Of a stretch of 58,514 bases of DNA, positions 16,338 to 24,702 are shown in pieces. Each line of letters begins with the position of its first letter. The first letter of the stretch is position 1. The notes beneath the pieces were generated by a model that did not search any database, was not told where the DNA came from, and worked only from the letters and a program-made list of their open reading frames with translations. The position numbers and the translations under genes were made by a program. The stretch is from Kovacikia minuta CCNUW1. Lineage in GTDB: Bacteria > Cyanobacteriota > Cyanobacteriia > Leptolyngbyales > Leptolyngbyaceae. Location: positions 1 to 58,514 of the forward strand of contig NZ_CP083584.1 in the NCBI RefSeq assembly GCF_020091585.1. The letters are read 5' to 3'.

Positions 16338-17258
16338 TCAAATCTCAGTCGTTAGCTTATCTAATTCATCCAGTAGTTTGGTAATACGATCGCGCTTCTT
16401 GCGATCTCCCCAAGCTTCATCCTTCTGCAACCGCTTGCCGATTTCATTGAGACGTTGAGCTACTATCTTGCCAGGTTTTGGTTCTGCTTCAGGTTTCAGT
16501 TCCTGGATTTTAATCTTGATTTCATTGAGGGACAAATTTTTAGAAACGGCTTGCTTCAACAGCTTAGACCGCTGTTCCTCGTCTTTAAGTTGTGCGATCG
16601 CCCTCGCCTTAGTGAATTCAATCTTGCCTTGTCTTAGTGCTTCCAGCACATTGTCCGGCAGATTAAGTAGAGGAAGACGATTGACCCGGAAGGATTCTGC
16701 ACTAAATCGACCAACTGTAGAAAGCAGAGATTCAATCACTTCAAGTTGACGGATAACGTTATCCGTCAAATCCTGTCCTCGTTTTTTGGCGTTAGCCGCC
16801 TGGTTCAGGACCGATACAACTTCTTCAGTGGAAGCATCTAAGTCAATCGCCAACAGTTGTAAAACTCCCTCAGTTTCCTCCACCGGGTTCAAATCATCCC
16901 GCTGGAGGTTCTCGATTAATGCAACTTGAAGTGCCTGTCGGTCATCAAACTCCCGAATGACAACTGGAATCTCTTTTAATCCAACTTCCTGGGCAGCCCG
17001 GTAACGTCTTTCTCCGGCAACCAATTCATAATTGGCTCCTAATGGGCGAACTAAAAGAGGCTCTAGAATGCCATGCTCCTTAACTGACTGAGAGAGCTGG
17101 GCAAGTTTTTCTGGATCAAAGTAGCGCCGGGGCTGATGTTTAGGCAGCAAGATTTTGCTGATAGGGACGGTGCTGGTTGATTGATCCCCTTCAACTTCCA
17201 TGCTAAATAAATCGGTCACTCCCCGCATTTTGGGGACTTGAGGACGCTTAATAGGCAC
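16338..17258 (-). CDS. parB: ParB-type partition protein
   Basis: A 306-aa ParB. The N-terminal ParB/Srx domain shows ISKILLPKHQPRRYFDPE, then ELVAGERRYRAAQEVG (the GERRxRA box that binds CTP in this family, about residue 82) and ALIENLQRDDLNPVEE. The HTH region after about residue 115 is unusual and shorter in obvious motif than in chromosomal ParB; the C-terminal half is a charged coil ending in a likely dimerisation segment. It overlaps parA by one base in an operon, parA first. ParB binds parS centromere sites and stimulates ParA. No classical parS was found; candidate sites are discussed elsewhere. Confidence 0.9.
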   Translation of the reverse strand: MPIKRPQVPKMRGVTDLFSMEVEGDQSTSTVPISKILLPKHQPRRYFDPEKLAQLSQSVKEHGILEPLLVRPLGANYELVAGERRYRAAQEVGLKEIPVVIREFDDRQALQVALIENLQRDDLNPVEETEGVLQLLAIDLDASTEEVVSVLNQAANAKKRGQDLTDNVIRQLEVIESLLSTVGRFSAESFRVNRLPLLNLPDNVLEALRQGKIEFTKARAIAQLKDEEQRSKLLKQAVSKNLSLNEIKIKIQELKPEAEPKPGKIVAQRLNEIGKRLQKDEAWGDRKKRDRITKLLDELDKLTTEI

Positions 17259-18010
17259 TATAAATCCTCCATCCCTTTCGCAATTTCATCTAGGATCGCC
17301 ACTGATGGATGCTTCGGCATGTAGACTGCTAAGGGCTGACGAGCCATAGCAGCATCCGCAAACGCCGTCGCTCGGGGAATCGGTGAATAAATAGTGGTCA
17401 TTGGAGACAGTTGTTCTCGGATCGCCTCTAAAATTGCCTTATCTTGGCTGGCATTATTAAAGATCGTAGGGACAATGCCGGCGATCGCCAGCCTGCGGTT
17501 CAAGTGCTTTCTCACTTTTTTAATCGTATCTAATAGAAGCTCAGTGCCCTTGAATGCCTTAAAGTGCGTCTGAATTGGGATTAAGACGTGGGTAGCCGCT
17601 GTTAGAGAGAGGATACTTAGAACCCCTAAACTTGGCGGGCAATCAATCAAGATGAAGTCGTAATTTGAGGTCTCTGACTCCAAAGCTTCCTTTAGCCGCA
17701 ATTCTCTCGCCATGATAGATGCAAGTTGGATCTCCGCTGCACTTAGGGTAATGTTGGCGGGCGCAAGACTCATCTGATGCAGGTCATGCTGGATAGGTAG
17801 CGTCGCTTCTTCTTCCAAAATCGCGTTAGCAACGGTCTGCTCCAACTCATGAGGTTCTAGTCCCATAAAAGTAGTCAGCGATGCCTGAGGGTCCGCATCT
17901 ACGAGAAGGACTCGATGACCGCGCAGAGCCAGATGGTAGCCCAAGTTCATTGCCAGCGTTGTTTTACAGACACCACCTGCTTGGTTAAAAATAGCGATGA
18001 CTTTATGCAC
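17258..18010 (-). CDS. parA: ParA-type partition ATPase
   Basis: A 250-aa Walker-type ATPase that moves plasmids together with ParB. The deviant Walker A reads NQAGGVCKTTLAMN: the signature lysine-poor first half and Cys where most ParA proteins have Gly (GGVGKTT). The essential KTT is kept. Switch motifs VDADPQAS (Walker A') and DCPPSLG (Walker B) are normal. It lacks an N-terminal HTH, as in small type Ib-like ParA proteins. It is the first gene of parAB and its stop shares a base with the parB start. The variant P-loop position is also found as Ala in cyanobacterial relatives as I recall, so it is likely functional. Confidence 0.92.
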   Translation of the reverse strand: MHKVIAIFNQAGGVCKTTLAMNLGYHLALRGHRVLLVDADPQASLTTFMGLEPHELEQTVANAILEEEATLPIQHDLHQMSLAPANITLSAAEIQLASIMARELRLKEALESETSNYDFILIDCPPSLGVLSILSLTAATHVLIPIQTHFKAFKGTELLLDTIKKVRKHLNRRLAIAGIVPTIFNNASQDKAILEAIREQLSPMTTIYSPIPRATAFADAAMARQPLAVYMPKHPSVAILDEIAKGMEDL

Positions 18011-18134
18011 AACTTAGCCTGTAGCAACAAGCCTAGTTTATCCGTTGAGTTCAACTTCTGAACGAATTTAATGAATGATTATTTCAGCCCAGGAGATGAA
18101 GGGGGGGTTGCAAAGCCGCTCACCTAATTGTGAA

Positions 18135-19028
18135 TTACTCAGGCGTACCAGAGGATTTGCGCTTGGTAGCTTTGCCAGCCTTCCTGGGGCTGCTTGTCTT
18201 CTTCTGCTTAATGGGAGAGGATGTCTGCTGTGCAACCTCCGTAACCGCCGTGATATCTAAACCCAGTCGAGTTGCAATTTGCTCAACAGTTAAGCCTGCT
18301 TCCATTAACACAGGTACCGCTTCAAGCTTGCCCTCAAGCTTTGCTTCCTGGTAAACCTTTGTTTGCTTCAGTTCACTTAACCCCAGCATTGATTCAATTT
18401 CCTCTCGGCTTAGGTTCCCAAACTTATAGACGAAGATAGTACTGATTAATTCTAGAACGTCATGTAGGGCTTTGGCATCCGTAATGCTAACTCTGGCTCG
18501 TTCAACCAGTGCTCTGCCTTTCTCTGGGGCGATCGCCTCTTTTACCCCAATCAACTGAATGGCAGAAACCTCTAAAGAATGTCCTTCCCAGTCCTCAGGT
18601 GTCTCATCTAGGTAAATCCGTTGCAGCCTTGCTCCAGGGGCATACTCACGAAAGTGTTCCGTCAGACCTGGGTCAAATCGTTTCTCAGTGAAGATTACCA
18701 CCCCTTTCCAATCGTTTTGAGGACGGTAGTCATTCAGGTACAAAAAGACCTCGCTGAAGAACCCGTAGTAGAAGTTCTCCCCTTTCCGCCGATCTCGGTA
18801 GCCCTGCACTTCAATGAAATAGATAGGCAGGTCCGCACGACGATGGTGAGGCAAAAGAATGCCGTCAATCTGAAACCGGGTCTGCTTAACCTCTTGGCTG
18901 ACAAAGCTGTAGTTCCCTCCTTGGGCAGGAGGCAGACCAATCAACTCTAGCAAGACTCCCGGCGAGGATTGAAATAATTCGTAGAACAGACTGTCAGTCT
19001 TCACAGCTCTCAGACAGGCCTTGAACAT
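18135..19028 (-). CDS. Rpn/DUF2887 family nuclease-like protein
   Basis: A 297-aa protein of the cyanobacterial DUF2887/Rpn kind, recognised by KTDSLFYELFQSSPGVLLELIG near the start and the PD-(D/E)xK core (FQIDGILLPHH, D54; YFIEVQGYRD, E71, Q73). Members of the wider Rpn family are DNA nucleases that raise recombination. The C-terminal part is helical and ends in a basic, Ser/Lys/Thr-rich tail with an HTH-like VEQIATRLGLDITAV segment. The first residues before VKTDS may be an over-extended start. It is not clearly in an operon; parA follows 124 bp downstream in the same direction. Confidence 0.8.
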   Translation of the reverse strand: MFKACLRAVKTDSLFYELFQSSPGVLLELIGLPPAQGGNYSFVSQEVKQTRFQIDGILLPHHRRADLPIYFIEVQGYRDRRKGENFYYGFFSEVFLYLNDYRPQNDWKGVVIFTEKRFDPGLTEHFREYAPGARLQRIYLDETPEDWEGHSLEVSAIQLIGVKEAIAPEKGRALVERARVSITDAKALHDVLELISTIFVYKFGNLSREEIESMLGLSELKQTKVYQEAKLEGKLEAVPVLMEAGLTVEQIATRLGLDITAVTEVAQQTSSPIKQKKTSSPRKAGKATKRKSSGTPE

Positions 19029-19375
19029 CCTTCACATCTTAATGTTCATTGTCTCCTTCTTACATCTAGCCTGTCTAAACTCTCCAGGATCGACTGTTGC
19101 CCTTCTCAAAAATGGCGATTAAATTTACAGTCTCAAAGTTCGGCAGTTAAGACTGTCTCAGAAACGTCGGATATCGAGACATTAAAGTACGGAATTGTGC
19201 ACGAACAGCAGAATCAGACGTTGAGTCTCTCAAAACTCATCTCACAATCAAAGTTTCAAAACTGCTTTATTCTCACGCGTTTTGAGACAGTTTCTAAATC
19301 TTCTGCGTATATCTCTCTACGCCAGCTCCTTGCTCAACGCCTATAGTTGAAATGCTTTGCAGAAGGGAAGAAGGG
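19029..19375. other. Gap upstream of nucA with transposon-like ends
   Basis: No gene is seen. Two oppositely facing blocks share ACTGTCTCA(G/A)AA: one at about 19152-19167 (GACTGTCTCAGAAACG), the other at about 19280-19297 on the minus strand (ACTGTCTCAAAACGCG). The second continues AATAAAGCAG, resembling Tn3-family terminal repeats. They may be remnants of a Tn3-type end or MITE. Promoters for nucA (plus) and the Rpn gene (minus) must also lie here. Confidence 0.35.
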
Positions 19376-20248
19376 ATGCAGGGATTCATGAACAGGCTGT
19401 TATGGAAAGGTAGAAGATTCTGCAATAGTCTGCTAGGCGGAATGGTTATTGCACTGACGATCTTCTTTGGAGTCGTCGCGCTTGCAGATCTCAACTATGG
19501 CAGTGTTCATCTAATTATGGGCAACCCTAGCCAGGCAACTGCCACCAGTACAAACTCCAGTAATTACTTGATGCTTAAGCCTGAGTACGCACTTTCCTAT
19601 AACCGGGAACGAAACATTCCTAATTGGGTTAGCTGGCAACTGAACGCTGCCTGGTTAGGTGATGCTCCTCGGCAAGATAACTTCCGCCCAGATCTTACCC
19701 TCCCCTCCGGCTGGTATCGAGTTACTCCAGCTAACTACACTAATAGTGGTTTTGATCGGGGGCACTTGATGTCATCAGAGGATAGAGGAGTGAGCGTTGC
19801 GGCCAATTCAGCCACCTTCTTAATGACAAATATTATTCCGCAAGCGCCTGACAATAACCGGGGACCGTGGGTGCAATTCGAGACCTACTGTCGAGAACTA
19901 GTGAAAGACGGGAAAGAACTCTATATCATTGCTGGAGGTGCTGGCTTTGGTGGCACGGGTGAAAAAGGTCTACTAGAGACTTTAACCAATAGCAAAGTAA
20001 CTGTGCCTGCTTCAACCTGGAAAGTGGTGTTGGTTTTAGATAAGCCAGGATTGAGACTCCAGGGAGTCACCGAAAAAACACGCGCGATCGCAGTTGTGAT
20101 TCCAAATAAGCAGGGTATCCGACATCAAGAGTGGCGATCGTTTAGAGCCTCAGTTGATTCAGTTGAGGCTTTAACCGGATACGACTTTTTCTCCAACGTA
20201 CCCCAACCCGTTCAGTCTGTGATAGAAGCTGGTCTAGACAACCTATAG
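19376..20248 (+). CDS. nucA: Secreted DNA/RNA non-specific endonuclease NucA
   Basis: A beta-beta-alpha-metal nuclease close in pattern to Anabaena NucA. Visible landmarks are NYLMLKPEYALSYNRERNIPN, WQLNAAWLG, RQDNFRPDLTLPSGW, the catalytic DRGH box (FDRGHLMSSEDRG), the metal/active-site helix (NIIPQAPDNNRGPWVQFE, then TYCREL) and the end motif LTGYDFFSNV. It degrades DNA and RNA without sequence preference. An N-terminal basic stretch and hydrophobic helix (LLGGMVIALTIFFGVVALA) export or anchor it. I favour the ATG at 19376 with a purine-rich ribosome site; an ATG at 19352 is possible. Its inhibitor gene nuiA faces it 9 bp downstream. Confidence 0.93.
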   Translation: MQGFMNRLLWKGRRFCNSLLGGMVIALTIFFGVVALADLNYGSVHLIMGNPSQATATSTNSSNYLMLKPEYALSYNRERNIPNWVSWQLNAAWLGDAPRQDNFRPDLTLPSGWYRVTPANYTNSGFDRGHLMSSEDRGVSVAANSATFLMTNIIPQAPDNNRGPWVQFETYCRELVKDGKELYIIAGGAGFGGTGEKGLLETLTNSKVTVPASTWKVVLVLDKPGLRLQGVTEKTRAIAVVIPNKQGIRHQEWRSFRASVDSVEALTGYDFFSNVPQPVQSVIEAGLDNL

Positions 20249-20257
20249 CCCTTGCAT

Positions 20258-20674
20258 TTAAGTTTCTACTAATCGAGTGTGCAGTCCTATCAGTTTGGTT
20301 GAGGTGACCTTGCCAAGAATGTAGATGTCTACCTCAATCGTTCCTATGCGATAGACCTGTATTTCACTCAGTCGTTCTTGCAGCAATTGATAGAGAGACT
20401 GAAACCGTTGAGCCCTCTGATGTTCTTCAGGTCCGAACCAATCTTGCTCTTGCATCAACGGTTCAAACAGCGCCTCGATCGTGAGTTGTTGGATGGGACC
20501 GTCAGGTGAGTGTTGGGTGGCTTGAAGTAAGGTTTCAACGGTGAAAGGATGTTCCTCTGAAACGTTCCACTCCAAGATATCGATTGGGTACTCAGACTCA
20601 CTCATCCACAAAAGGTCATTCACTGCTTGCCTTAGTATAGAAATGACCTTTATATCAGTTTTGAAGTCACTCAT
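20258..20674 (-). CDS. nuiA: NuiA-type nuclease A inhibitor
   Basis: A 138-aa acidic protein matching the NuiA pattern: DLLWMSESEYPIDILEW near residue 20, the middle LLQATQHSPDGPIQQLTIEA, the DWFGPEE helix, and the C-terminal VYRIGTIEVDIYILG strand pair ending in RLVET. NuiA binds and blocks NucA in the cell, with its C-terminal residues entering the active site, so it protects the producer. The gene converges tail-to-tail with nucA 9 bp apart. An inverted repeat lies just upstream of its start. The pairing makes the function assignment strong. Confidence 0.92.
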   Translation of the reverse strand: MSDFKTDIKVISILRQAVNDLLWMSESEYPIDILEWNVSEEHPFTVETLLQATQHSPDGPIQQLTIEALFEPLMQEQDWFGPEEHQRAQRFQSLYQLLQERLSEIQVYRIGTIEVDIYILGKVTSTKLIGLHTRLVET

Positions 20675-20706
20675 TTCAGAATGCTAAAATTCTGTATCTT
20701 CAAATT

Positions 20707-20741
20707 TTAAGTCCCTCCTTGAAGCGCAAGAAGGGACTTAA
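20707..20741. repeat. Inverted repeat upstream of nuiA
   Basis: TTAAGTCCCT (20707-20716) pairs perfectly with AGGGACTTAA (20732-20741) across a 15-nt spacer that itself extends the stem (CCTT/AAGA). It lies 33 bp before the nuiA ATG. It could be a regulator site or an attenuator for nuiA; no T-run follows on either strand, so it is not a standard terminator. Confidence 0.5.
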
Positions 20742-21260
20742 TAAATCTGGAACAGGCTCGTCATTAATTTCCTTACATTGGATGAAGCTATTTAGAGTTG
20801 TCCTGTGTAGAAACCCTTATTTGTAAGAAGTTTTAGACTTAATTCAGTGACAGATGCTCTCAAAATCAAAAACAAGGAAACGTACAAGCACAATGTTCAC
20901 AATCAACCAAATTAAACACGATTAATTCACGCAAGGACTAATTATTTCCTCCTAATAATCATGAACTGGATATTCAATTTGTCTGAGAAGATGATCAACT
21001 TCTTATTCTCAGAATACCCCTGCTTTTCTAAGGAACTATCTAAGTGACAATAAAGTTTACGATTACAAGTGAACGTCGATTGCTATAGAGGAAAAGATAT
21101 CGCTTCCTCAGCTAAACAAGCGCGACTACTTCAGTAAAGAGTGGCTCAGAAAACAACGAATCGTCGAGCCGCACCCTAACCAAGTAGTAGCCTTTCTTCT
21201 AGTCGAAGTCCTCTGGAGAAGCAGTTTTAACCATTAGCCATTATTGCTTTTGAGGCAGTA
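20742..21260. other. Gene-free AT-rich stretch
   Basis: About 520 bp with stops in every frame. I see no tRNA, hairpin or repeat worth naming. It separates nuiA from the small membrane genes at 21261 and 21653. Confidence 0.4.
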
Positions 21261-21548
21261 ATGGCTGACAAGGGGAAATGCTTGTCTAAGCAAGTGCTTG
21301 GGCACTTTAACAATATGGTTCCATTGATTTTTGTATTAGCCGCCCTTACAGGCTTGGCTTACTGGTTCTTTCGATTGCAAAGAGGTCAGTCCCGTCCCCC
21401 TAGACCAGCAGGGCGGTTTAATTACTCCGAGAGGCGCTATCGCAGAAGGCTGCTCGCTCAATCTCGACGTGATTATCCTGGACAATCCGAGTCCTGGCAC
21501 CTAAGGCAGGTTGAGCGGTTGCTTCAGCAGAAGCAGAGCCAGTGGTAA
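21261..21548 (+). CDS. Small single-pass membrane protein
   Basis: A 95-aa protein with one hydrophobic helix (MVPLIFVLAALTGLAYWFF, about residues 19-37) and a very basic, Arg/Gln-rich cytoplasmic tail (RRYRRRLLAQSRRDY). The polarity predicts the tail inside the cell, possibly touching nucleic acid or lipid. No family is recognised. It is followed after about 100 bp by a larger membrane gene on the same strand. Confidence 0.5.
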   Translation: MADKGKCLSKQVLGHFNNMVPLIFVLAALTGLAYWFFRLQRGQSRPPRPAGRFNYSERRYRRRLLAQSRRDYPGQSESWHLRQVERLLQQKQSQW

Positions 21549-21652
21549 CTACCAGAGGGTTCTACCCTCAGCACTTTTCCTGGCCCACTACAGAACCATC
21601 ATCTAGTAACGAGGTTGAGTTAAACTCAATGCCGGAGAAAACTTGAGGACAG

Positions 21653-22087
21653 ATGGAACAAAAGTGCTTCTGGGTCGGCTGGCTCGTGACGCTGGCAACA
21701 ACTGGCTTATTACTCCTGTGGTCATTGCCACTAGCTCCGTTTGCAACACCTGGGATGCTAGCCAATGAAGCGGTCATTGTCTTCTTCCCAGTCATGCTCC
21801 TCCGCTGGATTGCCCTGGCAACTCTGCTTTACTGGAGCACTTTACAGTGGTGTACCCGGTTATCCTTCAGCACGCAGTGGTGTGTGGTCAGCATCATCGC
21901 TGTACTACTTCTGCATCTGGTTCTGGGGGTCATCAACCTGGGGATTTTGAACCTGTGGCTCTCAGTCTTGGCGAGCAAAACCCGCACGACCGAGATTGTC
22001 TGCGTTGTGATTTACTTCGGACTCCCCCTAGCCGTATTGGGGATCTGCACAGTGGGACGATTTTTGTCCCTGCCTCAGTCCCGGTAA
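21653..22087 (+). CDS. Four-TM membrane protein, unknown
   Basis: A 144-aa hydrophobic protein with four likely transmembrane helices (about residues 7-30, 40-62, 78-100 and 114-136) and short loops. No catalytic or transport motif is visible. It is convergent with the tyrosine recombinase gene, whose end lies 14 bp away. It may be a passenger gene brought in with that recombinase. Confidence 0.55.
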   Translation: MEQKCFWVGWLVTLATTGLLLLWSLPLAPFATPGMLANEAVIVFFPVMLLRWIALATLLYWSTLQWCTRLSFSTQWCVVSIIAVLLLHLVLGVINLGILNLWLSVLASKTRTTEIVCVVIYFGLPLAVLGICTVGRFLSLPQSR

Positions 22088-22101
22088 AACAACACAGTAA
22101 T

Positions 22102-22701
22102 TCAAAGTTCCAACTCATAGATAGCGGCAATCTCATTGGACTGAATGCCGAGATAGGCCAATGTTTGTTGCTGCGTGGCATGCCCAAACGCTTCCATCAG
22201 CAGCGGAATCGCCGTCCCCCGCTCCATGCGCTGCCAATAGCCCCAAGTCTTCCTCAGGGTATGACTGCCATAATTCCCCTTCAGCCCCACATCCTGGCAC
22301 CAGGTTTTCACTCGCGTACTCATCGTCTCCACCGTCAAGCAACCCCGTTGTCCCGTGAAGAGGTAATCCTCCGCCTGCAAGTCCCCGATCGCCAACCAGT
22401 TTTGGATTGCTGAGATCGCCGTTCCATTCAGCGTCACCGGACGATACTTGTGGGTCTTGCGCTGCTTCAGGTCCAGGACATCTCCCGCTCTCAAATTCTT
22501 CACCTGACCCACCTTAATCGAGAGCAACTCATTCGCCCGGTAAGCCGTGTTAATCCCCAGCGTAAACAGGCAGAGATCGCGCGGTCGGTCGGCCAAGATT
22601 TTTTTAATTCGCGCGATCGCCTTTTTATCCCGAATCGGTTCCACCTTGATGGTCGATCCCGCTGCGGGATGATTCGGATTTTGCCCCTTCGGGAACGGCA
22701 T
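22102..22701 (-). CDS. Short tyrosine recombinase (catalytic domain only)
   Basis: A 199-aa site-specific recombinase without the usual N-terminal core-binding domain. The catalytic residues are visible: Arg I in NTAYRANELLSIKV (about residue 54), the HxxR box SHTLRKTWGYW (about 147-150), a later GH in AFGHATQQQT and the nucleophile Tyr in TLAYLGI (about 183). Several bacterial elements carry recombinases this short. Many catalyse integration of small elements or act in tandem. No attachment-site duplication could be identified. It lies 2 kb from the distal end of the integron array but is unrelated to IntI. Confidence 0.85.
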   Translation of the reverse strand: MPFPKGQNPNHPAAGSTIKVEPIRDKKAIARIKKILADRPRDLCLFTLGINTAYRANELLSIKVGQVKNLRAGDVLDLKQRKTHKYRPVTLNGTAISAIQNWLAIGDLQAEDYLFTGQRGCLTVETMSTRVKTWCQDVGLKGNYGSHTLRKTWGYWQRMERGTAIPLLMEAFGHATQQQTLAYLGIQSNEIAAIYELEL

Positions 22702-23090
22702 GGCGATCGCCCAAATACTTGACTAAGTTATACCTATTATTTCACAAAAACTTAATGAGTTGATATACCCTCAATTTAAGACCCTCTCAGCCGCACCCCC
22801 GTCAGTTCCAATCCCAGCAGCACTTTGCAACCCCTCCTCAACTGACTAACTTCTCATCAATAGTTAATGAGTAGGAATGAGCGGATCGGGTCTCTTGAGG
22901 GTTTAGTCAAACAAAGGCAAGCTGAGCGTTTAGCCTTTGCAAAGTTGGAGACAATACCCCTCCAAGTAGGTTAAGACTGACAGGAAGCTTCTCGTTTGAC
23001 TTTCTGTAAAGATGTCGTGTTTGAAGCTTTCCCTCTGCGTAATTCCATTCGTCCCTATTGTTTTCTACTCAATCGTTTCTCAAACCCTTA
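22702..23090. other. Gap between recombinase and HNH-like protein genes
   Basis: About 390 bp with no supported gene. The promoter of the recombinase should be at the left end and that of the next gene at the right. I see no inverted repeat or att-type duplication. Confidence 0.35.
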
Positions 23091-24125
23091 ATGGATCTCT
23101 TTCAGGAAGCTCAAAAGCTAACCAATGCGGCAGAAAACTTGGTTCAGGCAGGTACAAACCAGCTCAATGAGTCTGTTGCAGCGGTTAAAAACGCGGCAGC
23201 AGGCTTAGGTGCGACTGTAGACGAATTTAATCAGCAGTCTGGTCAGTTAGCCCAACAAGGCTTTAAGGCAGTGAGCGGAACCTTTGATGCGGTCACGCAA
23301 GCTGCTTTCGAGTTGGGGGTGACTGGCGGGGCGATCGCCGAGGCATTGAAAGATCTGCCGCATACGGCGGAAGCGTTAGCCAGGGAAATGCCGAAGATTG
23401 CCTATCGGTTAAGAAATCGAGCTGGGTTGCGGGTCGGGGATGCGCCGCGCTCGGATGCGGATGTGATGAAGCAGTTCGAGAAGATCCCCGGCACTTCCAA
23501 GCTGGGTGCCAGCGAGACCAGGATTCGAGAGTTTTTGGCAGATAAGCATGGCAGCCACGTCATCTCCCGCCAACAAGGTGGTTCCAACGCCGCAAACAAC
23601 ATCCTCTGGGAAATCGGAACGGACAACCTCCAACGGGGAGCCAGGGTGATGACAGGTGGCGAGCAGGTCTATATTCGCTTCTACAATGCAGTTGACTCGA
23701 TTGTGAAAAACTCTGGCACGATCGCGAAGTTAGGACTGACCGCAACGGGAACCGCAGTTCTGACGCAAGCGGTTGTCACGGCTGTCTCCTATGCGCTTGA
23801 TCTTTATCGAGGAGACATTACTGTGGAAGAGTTCCGTGACCGCATTGTGGAAGCTGCTGTGAGTGCTGGAATTGCAACTCCTATCTTCTTCTTAATCTTC
23901 ATTGCGGTGATTGCGCTCTTTCCTGAAGTCGCGGTACTGCTGTCCGCTCCAGCGGTGGTTGCAGGATTTAATGCACTGTTTGGTCTAGGAATTGCAATTC
24001 CAATTATTCAGTCTCTTGTGCGTCATGTTGAAGTGGGTGGATTTAGGGAAGAGGTGGCAGAAGGTTATCAAAGTTTGATGGGCAATGCTCAGCAGTTTAT
24101 GGAATCCACCGCAGGCGAAATTTAA
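23091..24125 (+). CDS. HNH-motif protein with hydrophobic C-terminal region
   Basis: From the ATG at 23091 this gives 344 residues; a TTG at 23058 is an alternative. The N-terminal 90 residues are a long amphipathic helix rich in A, Q and N. The centre has an HNH-like treble-clef pattern: SHVISRQQGGSNAANNILWE, then DNLQRGAR (H-x5-GGS-N-x3-N...N-x-x-R). The C-terminal part carries two or three strongly hydrophobic segments (about 245-310). Nuclease core plus membrane-active helices recalls a toxin or effector, but the role is inferred. A 96-aa gene follows after 27 bp on the same strand and could be its partner or immunity protein. Confidence 0.55.
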   Translation: MDLFQEAQKLTNAAENLVQAGTNQLNESVAAVKNAAAGLGATVDEFNQQSGQLAQQGFKAVSGTFDAVTQAAFELGVTGGAIAEALKDLPHTAEALAREMPKIAYRLRNRAGLRVGDAPRSDADVMKQFEKIPGTSKLGASETRIREFLADKHGSHVISRQQGGSNAANNILWEIGTDNLQRGARVMTGGEQVYIRFYNAVDSIVKNSGTIAKLGLTATGTAVLTQAVVTAVSYALDLYRGDITVEEFRDRIVEAAVSAGIATPIFFLIFIAVIALFPEVAVLLSAPAVVAGFNALFGLGIAIPIIQSLVRHVEVGGFREEVAEGYQSLMGNAQQFMESTAGEI

Positions 24126-24152
24126 GGGTCATCACTGCGCTAGCATCGTGCC

Positions 24153-24443
24153 ATGCGACCCTTGCGATTACTGTTTGAAACCCAGGAGGCTGCCCGTGAG
24201 GTTGCCTTTATGCTGCGATGCGAGTACGACGGATGCAACATGATTACGCTGCCTCCGGTCCATGACATCCTGTCATTGAGAACTGCGATCGAGCTGACCG
24301 GATCTGATTTCTGCTTCGATGGGGACCATTACCCGCTAGTCCTACCGTTATCGAATGAGGAGTTGAGCCCGTTGAGTGAAGAGCAACTGGTTGAACGGAT
24401 TAGCCGCAAAGCGGAACTGTGGTGCTCTGAGGTTCCATTCTGA
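24153..24443 (+). CDS. Small unknown protein, possible immunity partner
   Basis: A 96-aa acidic protein (MRPLRLLFETQEAAREVAFM...). It follows the HNH-motif gene by 27 bp on the same strand. Small acidic proteins directly behind a nuclease-type toxin are often its immunity proteins, which is the only reason for the suggestion. No motif is recognised. It is the last gene before the distal end of the integron array. Confidence 0.5.
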   Translation: MRPLRLLFETQEAAREVAFMLRCEYDGCNMITLPPVHDILSLRTAIELTGSDFCFDGDHYPLVLPLSNEELSPLSEEQLVERISRKAELWCSEVPF

Positions 24444-24457
24444 TGGAAGGAAGCACC

Positions 24458-24562
24458 ATTGCCGAAAATGATGGTTGGGCTGTAGCTTGTAGTACGCTTA
24501 AAAGCCTTATCAGAAAGGAGCTTAAGGGGAAGATATTGCCGTAATGAAGCATTTTCGGCAAT
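24458..24562. repeat. 13-bp perfect inverted repeat at distal array end
   Basis: ATTGCCGAAAATG (24458-24470) and CATTTTCGGCAAT (24550-24562) are exact reverse complements separated by 79 bp. The right arm ends 8 bp before the last attC. It may be a two-way terminator-like structure, the relic of a lost cassette, or the border between the array and older plasmid sequence. Confidence 0.55.
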
Positions 24563-24570
24563 GATACAAA

Positions 24571-24656
24571 CATTAACGACCAAGATAAGCGGTGATAGCT
24601 CCCATCGGCAACCTAATCAAAATCTTTCAACCATACGCTTCATCGCCTTGTTAGCT
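24571..24656 (-). repeat. attC site of cassette 5
   Basis: The plus-strand left core is CATTAAC (R' as GTTAATG on the cassette strand) and the right core is GTTAGCT. Inner arms GACCAAGATAAGCG and CGCTTCATCGCCTTG pair with one extra C on the plus strand, that is, an unpaired G in L''. It ends the array. Confidence 0.65.
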
Positions 24657-24702
24657 TGCGACGCATACTATTGAATGAACTAAGCAACACTGCCTATCCC
24701 CT

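Noticed and set aside
22102-22701. Short tyrosine recombinase as a second integron integrase
   Set aside because: It lacks the IntI-specific insertion and the N-terminal domain, and no attC lies beside it in matching orientation.
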